A DNA stretch of 64,000 nt from Liolophura sinensis (GCF_032854445.1 NC_088295.1:16295385-16359384); one strand, 5' to 3'; counted from the first letter of the stretch, positions 1-13,798 are shown. Made by a program: numbers and translations. The notes: generated by a model from the letters alone, not told the origin.

Positions 1-340
1 CCTATTGGTTTTAAATACATGTATATCTGTAAGAGGCCTTGTCATGGTTGTAAAATCCACAAGCAAAATGAAATGTGATAATTTAAACTAGTTAATGTGG
101 TGAAGGTCAGAGTTGTGGAAAATATTTTGTACCATGGAGTTAAATCTATAAACGAATATTATGATGGTTTCATAGGTAATATGGGATATATGTAATATGC
201 CAGCAACTTCGGAGTGAAGCGGTTAAGGTTTCTTACCGAGAAGTATTTTTTCACCTTTCTTCCAAAACTGACCTGCGGTGGGGAAGAGGGTTGTAGTAAC
301 GCCGGTCGACGTCTGTATGGCAAGCAGTTTTAGTTTTTAA
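1..340. other. Non-coding stretch, nothing recognised
   Basis: AT-rich sequence with no convincing exon, RNA gene or repeat that I can see. It precedes the GATATC minisatellite. Confidence 0.5.
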
Positions 341-354
341 ACCAATTTTTTTGA

Positions 355-585
355 TATGTTAAAATAATTTAAGATATCTTGAATTCATTTAATGAAATGA
401 TGAAATGGATTTAAGGTATCTATTCATTTCATGATATCAGGAATACTAACCATTTCTTAATACCTTAAATTCAGTAGATGATATCATTAAGTAAATTAAT
501 GATATCTTGAATTCGATTCTTGATATTTTGAATTCATTTCTTGATATCTTGAACTCATTTCGTGATATCATTAAATATGGCGAAT
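355..585. repeat. Degenerate 21-bp GATATC minisatellite, block 1
   Basis: The hexamer GATATC (or a one-base variant) recurs, and the clearest consecutive units (about 510-575) are 21 bp, of the form ttgaattcatttcttgatatc. Units vary in the spacer but keep the GATATC core. Early copies are too decayed to count reliably. No coding potential is apparent. Confidence 0.75.
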
Positions 586-884
586 CTGTCCCAGACTTCA
601 TTGCGTAGACCGCACGTGCGATTTAACCAAAAATGGCGGGCGCACATGTATATATAGTCCCTGGGAACTTTTTGGATAATCGTTATACCTCTTGACTAGA
701 GGGTTAATTTTTACAGATTTTTCTGCACTTTCCAGTTTAATATTCTTATACTTCAAAACTGTCAGCACCACGTTGCCCAACAGCATACAAGTTACGAAAA
801 TATAGCATAAAATTTAACTTTTATAGCATAAAAGACTGACAAATACTCTTTAGTAGGAATCACGGGGTTTCCTTTCGTCCACTG
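586..884. other. Unique spacer between the two minisatellite blocks
   Basis: The GATATC periodicity stops here and resumes after about 300 bp. I see no gene; a short minus-strand open frame (598-786) has no recognisable motif. Confidence 0.5.
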
Positions 885-1215
885 TATTTAATGATATCTT
901 GAAATGAATTCGTGATATCATGAATTGAAAGTGTGATATCTTGAAATGAATGCGGGATATCTGGAAATGACTTGAAGATATCAAGAAACAGACTACATTT
1001 ATTGATATCTTTAACTCTGTTCTTGATGCCTTTAATTCTTTGACATCTGTAAAGTATTTCACGATATCTTAAAAACGCACCAACATACCAGTGGATGATT
1101 TCAAGATATCAGAAATGATTTAATGGCGTCAAGAATGAACTAGTGATATCTTAAATCATTTTAACGTATCAGAAATTTGTTACTGATATCGTTAAATGAA
1201 GTCAAAATATGAAAT
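885..1215. repeat. Degenerate 21-bp GATATC minisatellite, block 2
   Basis: Four consecutive clean units from about 892 to 975 each begin with GATATC and are 21 bp long, for example gatatcttgaaatgaattcg followed by t. Flanking copies are more decayed and some are spaced irregularly. Consensus and core match the block at 355-585, so the two were probably one array split by an insertion or by local loss. Confidence 0.75.
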
Positions 1216-2627
1216 AATTGGGTTTAAAAAGTAAAACGGCTTCCCATGCGTCCATCTGTCCACGTTTTTGTAAACACTAATATGTTAAATGCTCTTGGCC
1301 AGTGTCACCAGACTTATGCCACATGAATGCTTAGGAAAGAACACTTTTCATTTTCGTAAAATGACCTTGACCAATGCTTTCAGGGTCATTGGAGTCTTGA
1401 TTTGAATTTTGTTAGTCTTCCAAACAAGATATGGCCTGGATTCTTGAGGCAGTTTTCATCATACTTGTATCACATGCAGTTTTCTATTTGACTGTGACCT
1501 ATTTTTCAAGGTCGTTTGACCTGTGCCTCCATTACCTTGTATAAATACACTGTCTCTTGCAGCTGACGTCCCAGGTGCATCTATTGGATTGTACGATATG
1601 TTATCTTTGCCTGTGACGTCTTGATGTCTTCTACCGATAAACCCGACCATTGCAGCGGTGTACAAAACCAATCTAACAAACGATAAATGTGCTCCACCTG
1701 ATAACTTTGTTACGCTAGTATCCGTGCCTCATTCATTCAAATCGACAGACCTCTGAAAATGGCAAATCGCGAAGAGACCAGTGCTATAAAACTCTATGCT
1801 ATCTTAAACAGACCATGCTTCATTCATTCTGACGAAATATTCTTCATTTAGCCGCCAGATGGCTGTCCTCATGGCTGATGATAAAGATTACTTTTTTTCT
1901 CCACAATGCATCTATTTCAGCTTATGTCCAATGCGGAACATATGTTAATATATACATATATGACTCTGATCTCAAAACTTTGTAAGTGTGTAATACGCGC
2001 CCCCATTATCTCGATGCGTGGTCTCGATCATGTTAAAAGGGGTTCCAGTCGAAGCATATTGAGGATTAAATAAAGGTTTGGAATTCGAATTGAGTGTTCT
2101 TATATGAAAGTTGCATTTTTACGTAAATCAAATAGAAATATTTATGTATTCACACAAGTTAATAATATGGAGGTCTCTATTCTTTTTAGGTACGAGGTGA
2201 AAAACAAGTAATTGATACCCACCTGAATTTAGGTCTGTGACGTCAGTATTACTTAATATTTGAGACTTTGGTTTGTTTTATGATGTGCATGCAGCGTTCG
2301 CAGTTCTTTTATTGAATTATGTTTAATATTTTGAAATGTAACAATGCCACAAGATGTGAACCTTGAGGACGATTGAGTTGTGCACATAGACTATGTTAAA
2401 TATCTCATTATTATATCAAAAGTTTTTATGAAGAAATGTTTTCTGTTGATTTTATTTACCGAGAAGCGTATACATGCATGTGAAGAAAGTACGGGCGCTG
2501 GTCAAGAAGCTTTATTTAGTTGGTTTGTCTGAATATTTCACTTGTCAGTAAATGATCGGAGCCGTATTACTTAGTGAGGAGTCGGAGCCATGCATCTGAC
2601 AAACCTTAGGCATATATGGCTGCACCT
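1216..2627. other. Intergenic sequence, possible old dispersed repeat
   Basis: No exon is supported. Around 1360-1540 there are paired 'gaccttga' and 'caaggtc' style words (for example at 1361 and 1508) of a kind often seen in dispersed molluscan repeats, but I cannot delimit an element. The rest is featureless AT-rich DNA. Confidence 0.35.
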
Positions 2628-2735
2628 TGGAGGCAGTTTCAGTTCAGAGCTGGATTCGAACACGCAACCTCATCGGTGAACCACCGCACTGGTTCCAAAG
2701 CATTGTACTCCATTTGGCAAGCCAGCCAGCAGGGC
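2628..2735 (-). mobile_element. tRNA-derived SINE-like remnant
   Basis: Read on the minus strand, the segment has a tggc...aaatgg stretch resembling an RNA polymerase III A box and, downstream, gttcgaatcc, a near-perfect B box. There is no intact tRNA cloverleaf that I can fold. It is best read as the head of an old tRNA-derived SINE; a degenerate tRNA pseudogene is the alternative. Confidence 0.45.
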
Positions 2736-2917
2736 GTCTCTGCTATACTTTGCAGAGACGACATTGTCCTGTCAAAGGAATGACTATATCGGCAATATTG
2801 CAGCTATACAATGGCGAGCTGACACCTTAAATGGCATCTTGCCTTAGTATCAGCTCTAGGTTTATCTTTTTGCACGTAGAGGTAATGACCGTGCTTCTTG
2901 GAGGGTCTCCCTTTCTT

Positions 2918-3130
2918 ATGTGAACCAAAGTCGAAAATATTTGCGTCGAGCATCTTCTGGCACGTCAGAAATGTTGAACATTGCGTTGTCAGGCGCGGCG
3001 TAGATATCTCTGTCGTCATAAATGACATTTTTAGTCCAATGAGAATGAGTCTTGGCGTCACGTGGTGAACCAACAAAGGTTACTACGCCAACTCCTGGCG
3101 GCATTCTTCCCAGCTGATGACAATGGCGGA
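2918..3130 (+). promoter_or_regulatory. Upstream copy (A) of duplicated promoter
   Basis: This aligns by eye with 4343-4546. In order it holds a degenerate CRE (tgtcgtca, 3011), a CCAAT box (3036), an E-box CACGTG (3059), and a three-codon upstream ORF (atggcggaatga, 3123-3134) whose stop overlaps the main start at 3131. Spacing between elements matches the downstream copy to within 1 bp (25/26, 23/23 and 72/71), which argues that the arrangement is functional or recently duplicated. Promoter activity is inferred. Confidence 0.55.
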
Positions 3131-3222
3131 ATGATGAAGCGTAGGTCTATCATCATTTCAACCCTTGTTCTTGTATCAGTTGGGTTGATAGCCGTTCCGT
3201 CCATAGGGATTCTCTTTAAAGG
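3131..3222 (+). CDS. Alternative or relic first coding exon (copy A) of the pseudokinase gene
   Basis: An ATG at 3131 opens 92 nt ending at a strong donor (gg|gtaagt). The encoded 30-residue peptide starts MMKRRS and is dominated by a hydrophobic stretch (ISTLVLVSVGLIAVPSIGI), a signal peptide or signal anchor. It is the same length and phase as the exon at 4547-4638 and very similar in sequence. No matching exon 2 lies between the copies, so it can only act by splicing to the exon at 4891 (the phase is compatible, phase 2) or it is the leftover of a tandem duplication. I cannot distinguish these without transcripts. Confidence 0.5.
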
Positions 3223-4342
3223 GTAAGTTTATTGTTTTTCCCAATGCCTTGCTGCATTTCGTAGGCTGTAGGTATTTTATTATCCTAACTTACGGATTTT
3301 ACCAAATATACATAGAGTTTAAATAGGCTACACCGGAAAAAAATGCCCTGCACCGACATGGAAATAATTTTGTGAAATTGCATCACTGGTTCGCAAATTA
3401 GTAAATCAGAATAACGGTTGAAACTTTGATTGACGAATTCAAGAAGTGAAATTTTCTACTTTCTGAGGCATTACATGTCAAACTGATAATTAATGTCGGG
3501 TTTTCAGCTTAAATAACTTGGATGCTCCGTGTTAAGATGTGTTTGGTGTAAATACACTCCAGCTGGATGCAGGTTACATCTACATGTATCTATATCTATC
3601 GCATTGCGATGGCTGAACCTCTGCCTAGTAATAAGTTACTTGTCCCCTAACGGGATTCATTCCGGAGCCGAGTCGTATATATATATAAGACTTTAAAAAT
3701 GTTAACCTTGGCACAACCTATATGGCTTCGCGTTTAGCATACAAAATGACTATTTTGGCCAAGCACTGGGGGCCTAGTGCGAGTGTTGGTGGACCGTCAT
3801 TGTGTCCTCGAAAGGGGTTCCAGTGAGGCATGCAGCACTAATTCGGCATTGGAGACATGGAGACGCCGTGGTGGGCGAAATGTCCTTGGAGGTGACTATA
3901 ACCTCAACCAAACGAACACACGCTGGTCATTTCCATAGGTCTATGCAAGCTGTGAATTCTTCAGTTAAATTGCCTGTCGACTGAATCATTTGTAGGACCT
4001 TACAAAGGGCAATCATTGTCCTTCCTTGGATTGGCGTTTAGTATAGGCACTGTACATTCGGTCCTCCGTCACTTCTGTGGAATCAGATGATTTGAAACAT
4101 AATTAAATGTCTTCCAACACCTAAGTTTTGAAGGGAAATTCAGAAATTAAACGTCAATATAAATAGGTTCACGGGTTACAGGTTATAAATAAAGTTTAAT
4201 CATCTATAGATTCGTGCCTTCACTCGTGGGAAAGAGCCTATATAAATGATAAACTGTCCTTTGGTATATATATATATATATCTGGATTCCATAAAAGCCT
4301 TTTAAAGAAGCAATCCCCGCAGTTCTTTGAATGTTCCTTTTC
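3223..4342. other. Spacer between duplicated first exons
   Basis: No second exon of a duplicated gene is visible here. A short plus-strand open frame at 3802-3984 has no recognisable motif. The segment ends near a (TA)9 run at 4264-4281. Confidence 0.4.
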
Positions 4343-4546
4343 TTGTGCAGATTGAAAACATTTGCGCCAGATATGACTGCATGTCTCAGCAACAACGGTA
4401 TATAGCTGGCAGTGTGTACAAGTCTCTGACGTCATAAACAAATTTATTCGGGCCAATAGTAATACACGTTTGCGTCACGTGATGACCCAACAAAGGTTAC
4501 TACGTCAACCATTGACGTTATTCATCCAGCTGAAGACAATGGCGGA
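4343..4546 (+). promoter_or_regulatory. Downstream copy (B) of duplicated promoter
   Basis: It contains a perfect CRE palindrome TGACGTCA (4427-4434), a CCAAT box (4453-4457), an E-box within gtcacgtga (CACGTG 4476-4481), and the three-codon upstream ORF atggcggaatga (4539-4550) overlapping the main ATG at 4547. The CRE is intact here but altered in the upstream copy, suggesting this is the primary promoter and the one able to respond to CREB/ATF factors. The E-box fits bHLH-Zip factors (USF, MITF or TFE type). Function is inferred from motif arrangement. Confidence 0.6.
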
Positions 4547-5238
4547 ATGATGAAGCGTATGTCTTTCACCATTTCAAGCCTCGTTCTCGTATCTGTTGGG
4601 TTGATAGCTGTTCCATCCATAGGGCTTTTCTTTAAAGGGTGAGTTTGTTATGTTGACCAGTGACTTTATTGGCTTTAACTCATGTATTTCATCGATTAGC
4701 TGCTTGGTGAGGCAAAACACGTAGGCCTTATATATAGGCCCATATAAGCATATATGGTGTACATCAAAAATATTAACGTAACGAAGTTTTGATGTTTCCA
4801 TATACGGTACATTAATTTGATTATCTCCCTTTACGTCAAGGGAAGGGAAGGGAATAGTTCCATAATGTTTCCATATGTGTTAAACTACAGGTGTCAGGCA
4901 GGAACGCGAGGTCTGTTGGACTGGTTACCGCAGTCGTGGGATAGTCAGATCTCGGCTGACGGGCCATGCGAGCCAGGTAACATCCTACAGGAGGGCTACA
5001 AAGCCCTGTGCCCTGCAGTTGAGAGACGAAGTGCCATCAAAGATTTGCTCGACAACATTGGATTTTTCGGGTATTGTGTGCACATACATATTCATTAACT
5101 TAACAATCTTCTACGTTATATAATTCAATACCTAATAGTTTGTTATTCATAAATTGGTGTTTAATAGTTTAATGCCGCACTGTACTCTTCCCATATAGGG
5201 TTAACTTTCACAAACTTTGCAAAGTATATCATTATACG

Positions 5239-5300
<62 letters not shown>

Positions 5301-8201
5301 TATTACTTTAATAATTTACTTTGTAAAGGAAATCGAGGCCTGCACCTAAAATGCCTACCTTGCATTCGGTTTACAGGCCATACCCTAATGAGCCACAAGA
5401 ATTAGCCATTTGTCAGTATACCAAAAGTACGTGGGCATGGTTAACAAATAAACTAGTTCGAGGTCGTGACGCCATCTTGGATCTCCATCATGCGGTTAAT
5501 GAAGCCTTGGTAGAACACTCGATAAGTGTGGAGAATCTCCTGGAATTATTCATGGAAAATGCCAACTACGGACTTCAGCACATATGGACACTAACCCACG
5601 AAGTCGGCAGACAAGTATCCCTGCCCATCGTTAGCATTCCAAACCAATTCAATAAACAATATTCACAGCTTTGGCAGTTCTATGCAAGTGTCCGAAACAG
5701 GCAAAGTGCATGGACATCTGGGAGTTCATATTCCAACACCACCATTGTCACGGAAATATCGGGATTCTCTCGAGCTGTTAAGACAGGCAACTGGAAGTAC
5801 GTCAAGAAAGGGTACTTATCGCCTGTGTGGCACTATATCACGTGCGAGCCCGCCAAGGTAAATGAAAAGAAAAATGTATTCAAACAGAATCATTTGAAAC
5901 CGAAACCCTATGTCACATCCGGTGGCGCGGAGGTGAGCTCGGCACCAGAAACAGAGGCGGCGATAACGCGTGACAAGCACGTGCCAGTTCCTAATGATGA
6001 TTGGGAAACGGTTACTCGTGGTTACGTCATCAAACTGTTCAACATTGTAAGGAATGTTCCAGAAGAAACTGAAATAACCGTAACTAATGAGACACACGAA
6101 AATCTGACCCAGAATGAGGATATTGTCAAGATAGCAGTGCTGGAGGAGGATGTTAACCGGGTCACAGCGAAAGAAGAGGAGATCAAAGAAAGCGAAATGG
6201 ACATACCGGAAATAAAGGAACCAGCCGGTGAAAATCAGACAACTCAAAATGACCAGGCACTGAGTACAGGCAAGTGATCAAAGTACTTAAGAATCCATCA
6301 TACTCCATGGAGGAGAAACTCGCGTGTACTGTAGATTTTCCTTTAGCGGATCGCAATCTTTCTTAGTTCCTCCAGTTTATTTAAGAATTACTTTACGAAA
6401 CTACACATGATTAAGAGGTACAATGAAAAGTATTCTCATGATCCAACGAAGAGAAATGGGTCAGGATCTGTATCTATGCTATGTTGTACATTAAATCACG
6501 AACGCACGCCATGCAATAATGTTGCAATTATTGCAATAATATGCTTCTGCATGTCATTCTGTACTGGTATAAAAAGGGTTTCAAATCCTGACGAGTCATT
6601 TTAGACTAATCATTTTGCCTTATTGTTCGTCTTTTGCAGACGACGTGTACAGTCGGAGTCTAAAGAGAGTGTTGTTGGAATCGCTGATTGCAACCGTCTG
6701 TGCTTTCAGTTTATTCATCTTAGGTAAGTGCAGCCATCTACGTTCGACGGAAAAAACAAGGATCGACTATTATTAAGTTGTCTCGTAGAAAGATGCACAT
6801 CAGAAAAGCCAAATTTGTATGCACTATCTCAAAGACAATGAACTAGGCGCGGCATTGTTTCACTTCCGTTTTGGGTTAATATAACGTTTGTGGATGTGAG
6901 GATTGTGATATTATCCAGGGGCTGAGAAAATCCTACTACTAAAACCATGTTGTTGTTGTTCCTACAAAGATGGACACCAAAACAGCAAAAGTCTATTGCT
7001 ACCGGCATTTAGATAAGCAGCACTGTGGTAACAGTGATAACCAACTATGCAGATGCGATATTCGCTAAGTTTATCCAACTATATCCAACCAGGGCCCCGT
7101 GATCACGGAGCGATCTTAGACTTAAAGTCAAAATTTCAAATTATTTTAAAATTGTTATTTCTTACGTAACAAGGTCAAAATATTGTTTGACAACGTAAAT
7201 TGGGAACCAAGTTTAATGATTGAAATTTTGACTAAAACTTAAGATCGTTTCGTGATTTTTGCTGAAGTGATCCAGTGGCTTGATAGTGGAAGGCCCACGG
7301 TTCAATATACTCAAATAGGCATGAAATCTTCATTACAGGTGTTGTCTTCCATTGGCTTGCGCGCACCAAGAAGTTTGGTTTCAAATGGCCAAGTCTAGCG
7401 CAGATCGTCATCAACAAATATAAGCCTGTCCGGCTCATCAAATCTACGGCCGAATTCAACACTTTCCACATGGTCTGCAGAAGAACCAGTCAAAACGTCG
7501 CCGTCAAATGTCTTCAGTCCGCCTCGACAAGTTCAGCGAAAACGGAGATCGTTAATGAACTCCAAACTCTGAAACGAATTCGCCATCCAAACATCATATT
7601 ATTGATGGACTGTATCCGGTCTGGTCCTCGATTCTGTCTCGGGACGGAGTACGCTGCATACGGTAACCTTAAGGACGCCGCACTAAATCCTGCCAAACCG
7701 TTCGCGTTCTACCAGAAGATCGCCGTATATCGACAGATTCTGGAAGCTGTTGACTGGATGCACAAGTCAGGCTGGGCCCATCTAAATGTACGACCAGGCA
7801 GTGTGATGGTCTTCGATCAGTGGTCACAGGTGAAACTGTCCGGATTTACGGCCGCCGTGGAATACTACAAAGGGGAGCTTTGCAGCGACTACAAACTCCA
7901 CCCTATGTGCGCGTCTCCTCAAGTGATCATCAGACAACCCTATGATCCTGTCAAGACAGACCTTTGGGCTTTAGGTTGTCTCCTTTACTTCGTATTTACT
8001 TTGAGGGAAATCAAGGACTCGGAAGCTGCGCTACGTCTTGCCAGAGTTGTCTCCCGCATGGATTATGAGAGAAGATCAGGACACGGCCTCAACTTGCTCA
8101 AGTTGTTGGCCGATCTTCTCGCCATTCATCCAGATAACCGGCCACAGTTGGCCGAACTCATAGAGATCATCAATAATTTAGACGAATATCCGCATCTGTA
8201 A
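4547..8201 (+). CDS. Single-pass transmembrane pseudokinase, about 703 aa (5 exons)
   Basis: Exons are 4547-4638, 4891-5070, 5377-6269, 6640-6723 and 7339-8201; phases agree at all junctions and sum to 2112 nt. Residues 7-28 are a hydrophobic signal peptide or anchor. Residues 30-388 form an unrecognised ectodomain with several Cys and N-glycosylation sequons, acidic and Glu/Thr-rich near its end. Residues 403-422 are a TM helix. The C-terminal part, from about 440, is a protein kinase fold: VAVK keeps the ATP-site Lys (K473) and the alpha-C Glu is plausible at E490. The HRD motif reads HLN (Asp to Asn 566), the catalytic-loop Asn is Ser571, and DFG reads GFT (585-587). The DxWxxG motif is retained (D624). 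Loss of both catalytic and metal-binding Asp predicts a pseudokinase signalling by scaffolding. I do not recognise an orthologue. The 2-kb intron-rich layout and terminal AATAAA support a real gene. Confidence 0.85.
5247..5303. repeat. (TA)n microsatellite in intron 2 of the pseudokinase gene
   Basis: A near-perfect TA dinucleotide run with a single TG interruption, about 70 bp upstream of the exon 3 acceptor. Confidence 0.9.
6270..6639 (+). other. GC-AG intron 3 of the pseudokinase gene
   Basis: The donor is ACAG|GCAAGT, a GC donor otherwise perfect to consensus, and the acceptor is cttttgcag. Only this splice joins the acidic ectodomain frame to the TM exon. If the intron is retained the frame continues for two more codons and stops at 6275-6277 (tga), giving a protein without TM or kinase domain. 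Confidence 0.75.
6724..7338 (+). other. Intron 4 of the pseudokinase gene
   Basis: Donor g|gtaagt and acceptor cattacag; it separates the TM exon from the kinase-domain exon. I see no further feature. Confidence 0.7.
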
Positions 8202-8450
8202 ATAGTTTATCGATGCAAAATTCTGACCATACACGAGTATCCTGTAAAATTACTCGACATTGCTGAATTAATAACGTCACCGTCAAAAACAGAAAAAAAC
8301 ACATTTTAATATGAATAGGATACTTGATATTTAATGAGCGCTGCAGAAATCGTGTCAGTGACAACAGTTCACGGATTGCCATCTCCCAATAAATGTAAAC
8401 ACAGCTAGTAACGCATGATACAAATGTAGAGTATATCTAAGGAAATGTCG

Positions 8451-8456
8451 AATAAA
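8451..8456 (+). terminator. Poly(A) signal of the pseudokinase gene
   Basis: AATAAA lies 250 bp after the stop codon, giving a short 3' UTR. Confidence 0.75.
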
Positions 8457-8488
8457 GAATGCTTATAGCCCTATCCGTGATTTCTTAT

Positions 8489-8522
8489 AATATACCGTAA
8501 GAAAAATCTCTTACGGTATATT
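8489..8522. other. Perfect 14-bp inverted repeat next to the poly(A) site
   Basis: Arms aatataccgtaaga and tcttacggtatatt are exact reverse complements around a 6-nt loop (aaaatc). It starts 33 bp after the AATAAA, close to where cleavage would occur. It could be a 3'-end hairpin or the footprint of a small inverted-repeat transposon. Confidence 0.75.
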
Positions 8523-8592
8523 TAATTTGTCTGCGGATTTCATTCACCAGGTTTAACACGGAAATACAAGTAATGCACGTCACACTGGTGGA

Positions 8593-8931
8593 GTGAGTGA
8601 GTGCTTGGGGTTTAACGTCGTACTTAACAATTTTTCAGTCATAGGACGACGAAGGAATCCTTAGAATGCATTTAATGCGCCTCCTTTTGCAGGACGGATT
8701 TCCACCGCTCTTTTATATTGTGCTGCTTTACGGAGACGTCATTTGCCCCGCCCGAGCCGTTATACTGATACGGGTCAACCAGTCGCTGCACTATCCCCTT
8801 CATGCTGAACGCCAAGCGAGGAAGTTACAACTTCCTCTTTTAAAGTCTTGGGTGTGACTTAACCCAGGAATGATCCTGGATCTACCGCTCCCGAAGCCGA
8901 AACTGTACCAACTGTGCTATCGCGGCTGGTT
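8593..8931 (-). mobile_element. tRNA-derived SINE with 11-bp target site duplication
   Basis: The element is flanked by identical acactggtgga direct repeats (8582-8592 and 8932-8942). Read on the minus strand it begins with a tRNA-like head: A box tagcacagttgg (forward 8908-8919) and B box ggatcattcctgg (forward 8864-8876). It continues through a body ending in gttaagtacgacgttaaacc and finishes in a ccccaagcactcactcac tail. The same body and tail occur at 49190-49430 and 58955-59270. Head, body, simple tail and target duplication together are diagnostic of a SINE. Confidence 0.8.
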
Positions 8932-8942
8932 ACACTGGTGGA

Positions 8943-9682
8943 AGAAAAGTGGTTTTGAACCAAGTTGAAGGTTAACACTGCCTGAACAGTCATACGAGCC
9001 CCGGTGACCAGGCAGATTTTAGCTAGTACAGTAATAGTAACCATCCTGAAAGTGTGTTTTTGAGGCATTTAATTCAGTTACAGATGAATACGCACAAGTC
9101 CTGAAACTGTCTTCAAGGCCATGTCGCTAACCCAGATTAAATACCCCTGTTTTGCGTTCACACGGTATGGGTCAATTGATTCAATAGCACTTTCCCTTTA
9201 ACTCTTTGTTAAAGGGTATATGTCGGCACCACAAAAAAATTGAGTATGACTACAAACTTAAAAACATATATCGGCTCAAGTCTCATACATTGGAAGATGC
9301 AAACTGAGCCTGTGAATCAAGTAGCTGTGCAGGCTTGGTGTACAAACCTGGACGTCAGTAAAGATACATGCACTCTGGCTGACTGAGGTAGCATAATCCA
9401 ACAGCCAGGTTTTGGCCAAATGACCAATTTGAGAGCCTCCACATCAGACACAGCCAAACTTCACAGTAGAAACTGATATGAATTGTATCAGACAAAATCC
9501 TGAATAACCACCAAGGCAGCATGATGCGCAGCACCATGCTAAGTACCATTTGCATATATTCTCAATATTCTCAATGCTGTGGTTAAAGTACATACATTCA
9601 CCCTCTCCAATAAAAAAAACACTAAGGCCTGTTGCATGTCAGTTTTTTTTTTTTTACTTCCTTCTGAAAATGTATACAGAGT
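8943..9682. other. Intergenic sequence downstream of RPS14
   Basis: This lies between the SINE and the RPS14 stop codon and must include the RPS14 3' UTR at its upper end. I see no canonical AATAAA on the minus strand close to the stop. No other gene is supported. Confidence 0.4.
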
Positions 9683-13145
<3,463 letters not shown>

Positions 13146-13146
13146 C

Positions 13147-13757
13147 CTACAAATAGAGAACAAAGAAGCTGCAGCTTATAATTAAACTACAAATTTAAAG
13201 TTTATGTACACCCCCAAAAACCGTTCGCTCATTCAAGGAAGTTAACCATCTTTAACTCTCACTGCTCAAGGAACGGTTCCCTTTATCACCATAAGCATCT
13301 GTAAAAAACCTGTCATAGAATCAGCCTCTAGGAATCCTAGTATTTGCAGTACTATTAAATTTCTTTATGTTATCAGTTGTGGTTCATATTAACGTAAACT
13401 GACATTTCATACCATGAAAGGCTGAATTTTCTGTTCTGGCTTTTAAAATAGGAATCTCAGTACATATTGATTCCATTCTGCTGATTTAACAGAACACCAT
13501 CTCATATAAAGATGAAATGAATGGCGAACAAGTCTGGTTCTGTCTTTCTTCTTGTATTATGTTGTTGTTGTAACGACTTTGACGTTAATTTGAGGACGTT
13601 GGAATTAATTTAATATTACGACCTTTAATCAACACAGCATGTATTTATTGACTGATCTGAACAAAAACTAAATGTTAAAATGTGTATAAAGTATAGAAAA
13701 AAGTACATAAGAGTTGACAGATGATGTGATGTTCTTGGATTTTGTACAGTTACATAC
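13147..13757 (-). other. RPS14: Intron 1 of RPS14
   Basis: It separates the TOP exon from the coding exon. I looked for box C/D or H/ACA snoRNA signatures, common in ribosomal protein introns, and found none I could support. Confidence 0.5.
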
Positions 13758-13798
13758 TTTCACCACACGTTAACGAAGGCGAAAATCCAAAGAGGGAG
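13758..13798 (-). other. RPS14: Noncoding 5' exon of RPS14 with TOP-like start
   Basis: On the minus strand a tract ctccctctttgg is followed by about 30 nt and a good donor (gtggtgaaa|gtatgt). The first coding exon has an acceptor (ttgtag) one base before its ATG, which requires such an upstream exon. A cytosine-initiated pyrimidine tract (5' TOP) is the rule in ribosomal protein mRNAs and gives mTOR-dependent translation control. The exact start is inferred. Confidence 0.6.

Noticed and set aside
355-1215. CRISPR-like array
   Set aside because: Units are short, degenerate and lack unique spacers between identical repeats, and the window is eukaryotic.
5816-6247. Minus-strand 143-codon frame
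   Set aside because: Antisense to the pseudokinase ectodomain exon, whose frame and splice phases are well supported.
7470-8201. Active serine/threonine or tyrosine kinase
   Set aside because: The HRD Asp, the catalytic-loop Asn and the DFG Asp are all replaced; also no guanylate cyclase domain follows, which excludes a receptor cyclase.
13147-13757. Possible intronic snoRNA in RPS14
   Set aside because: No paired C/D or H/ACA boxes with correct spacing could be found in this intron or the other RPS14 introns by eye.
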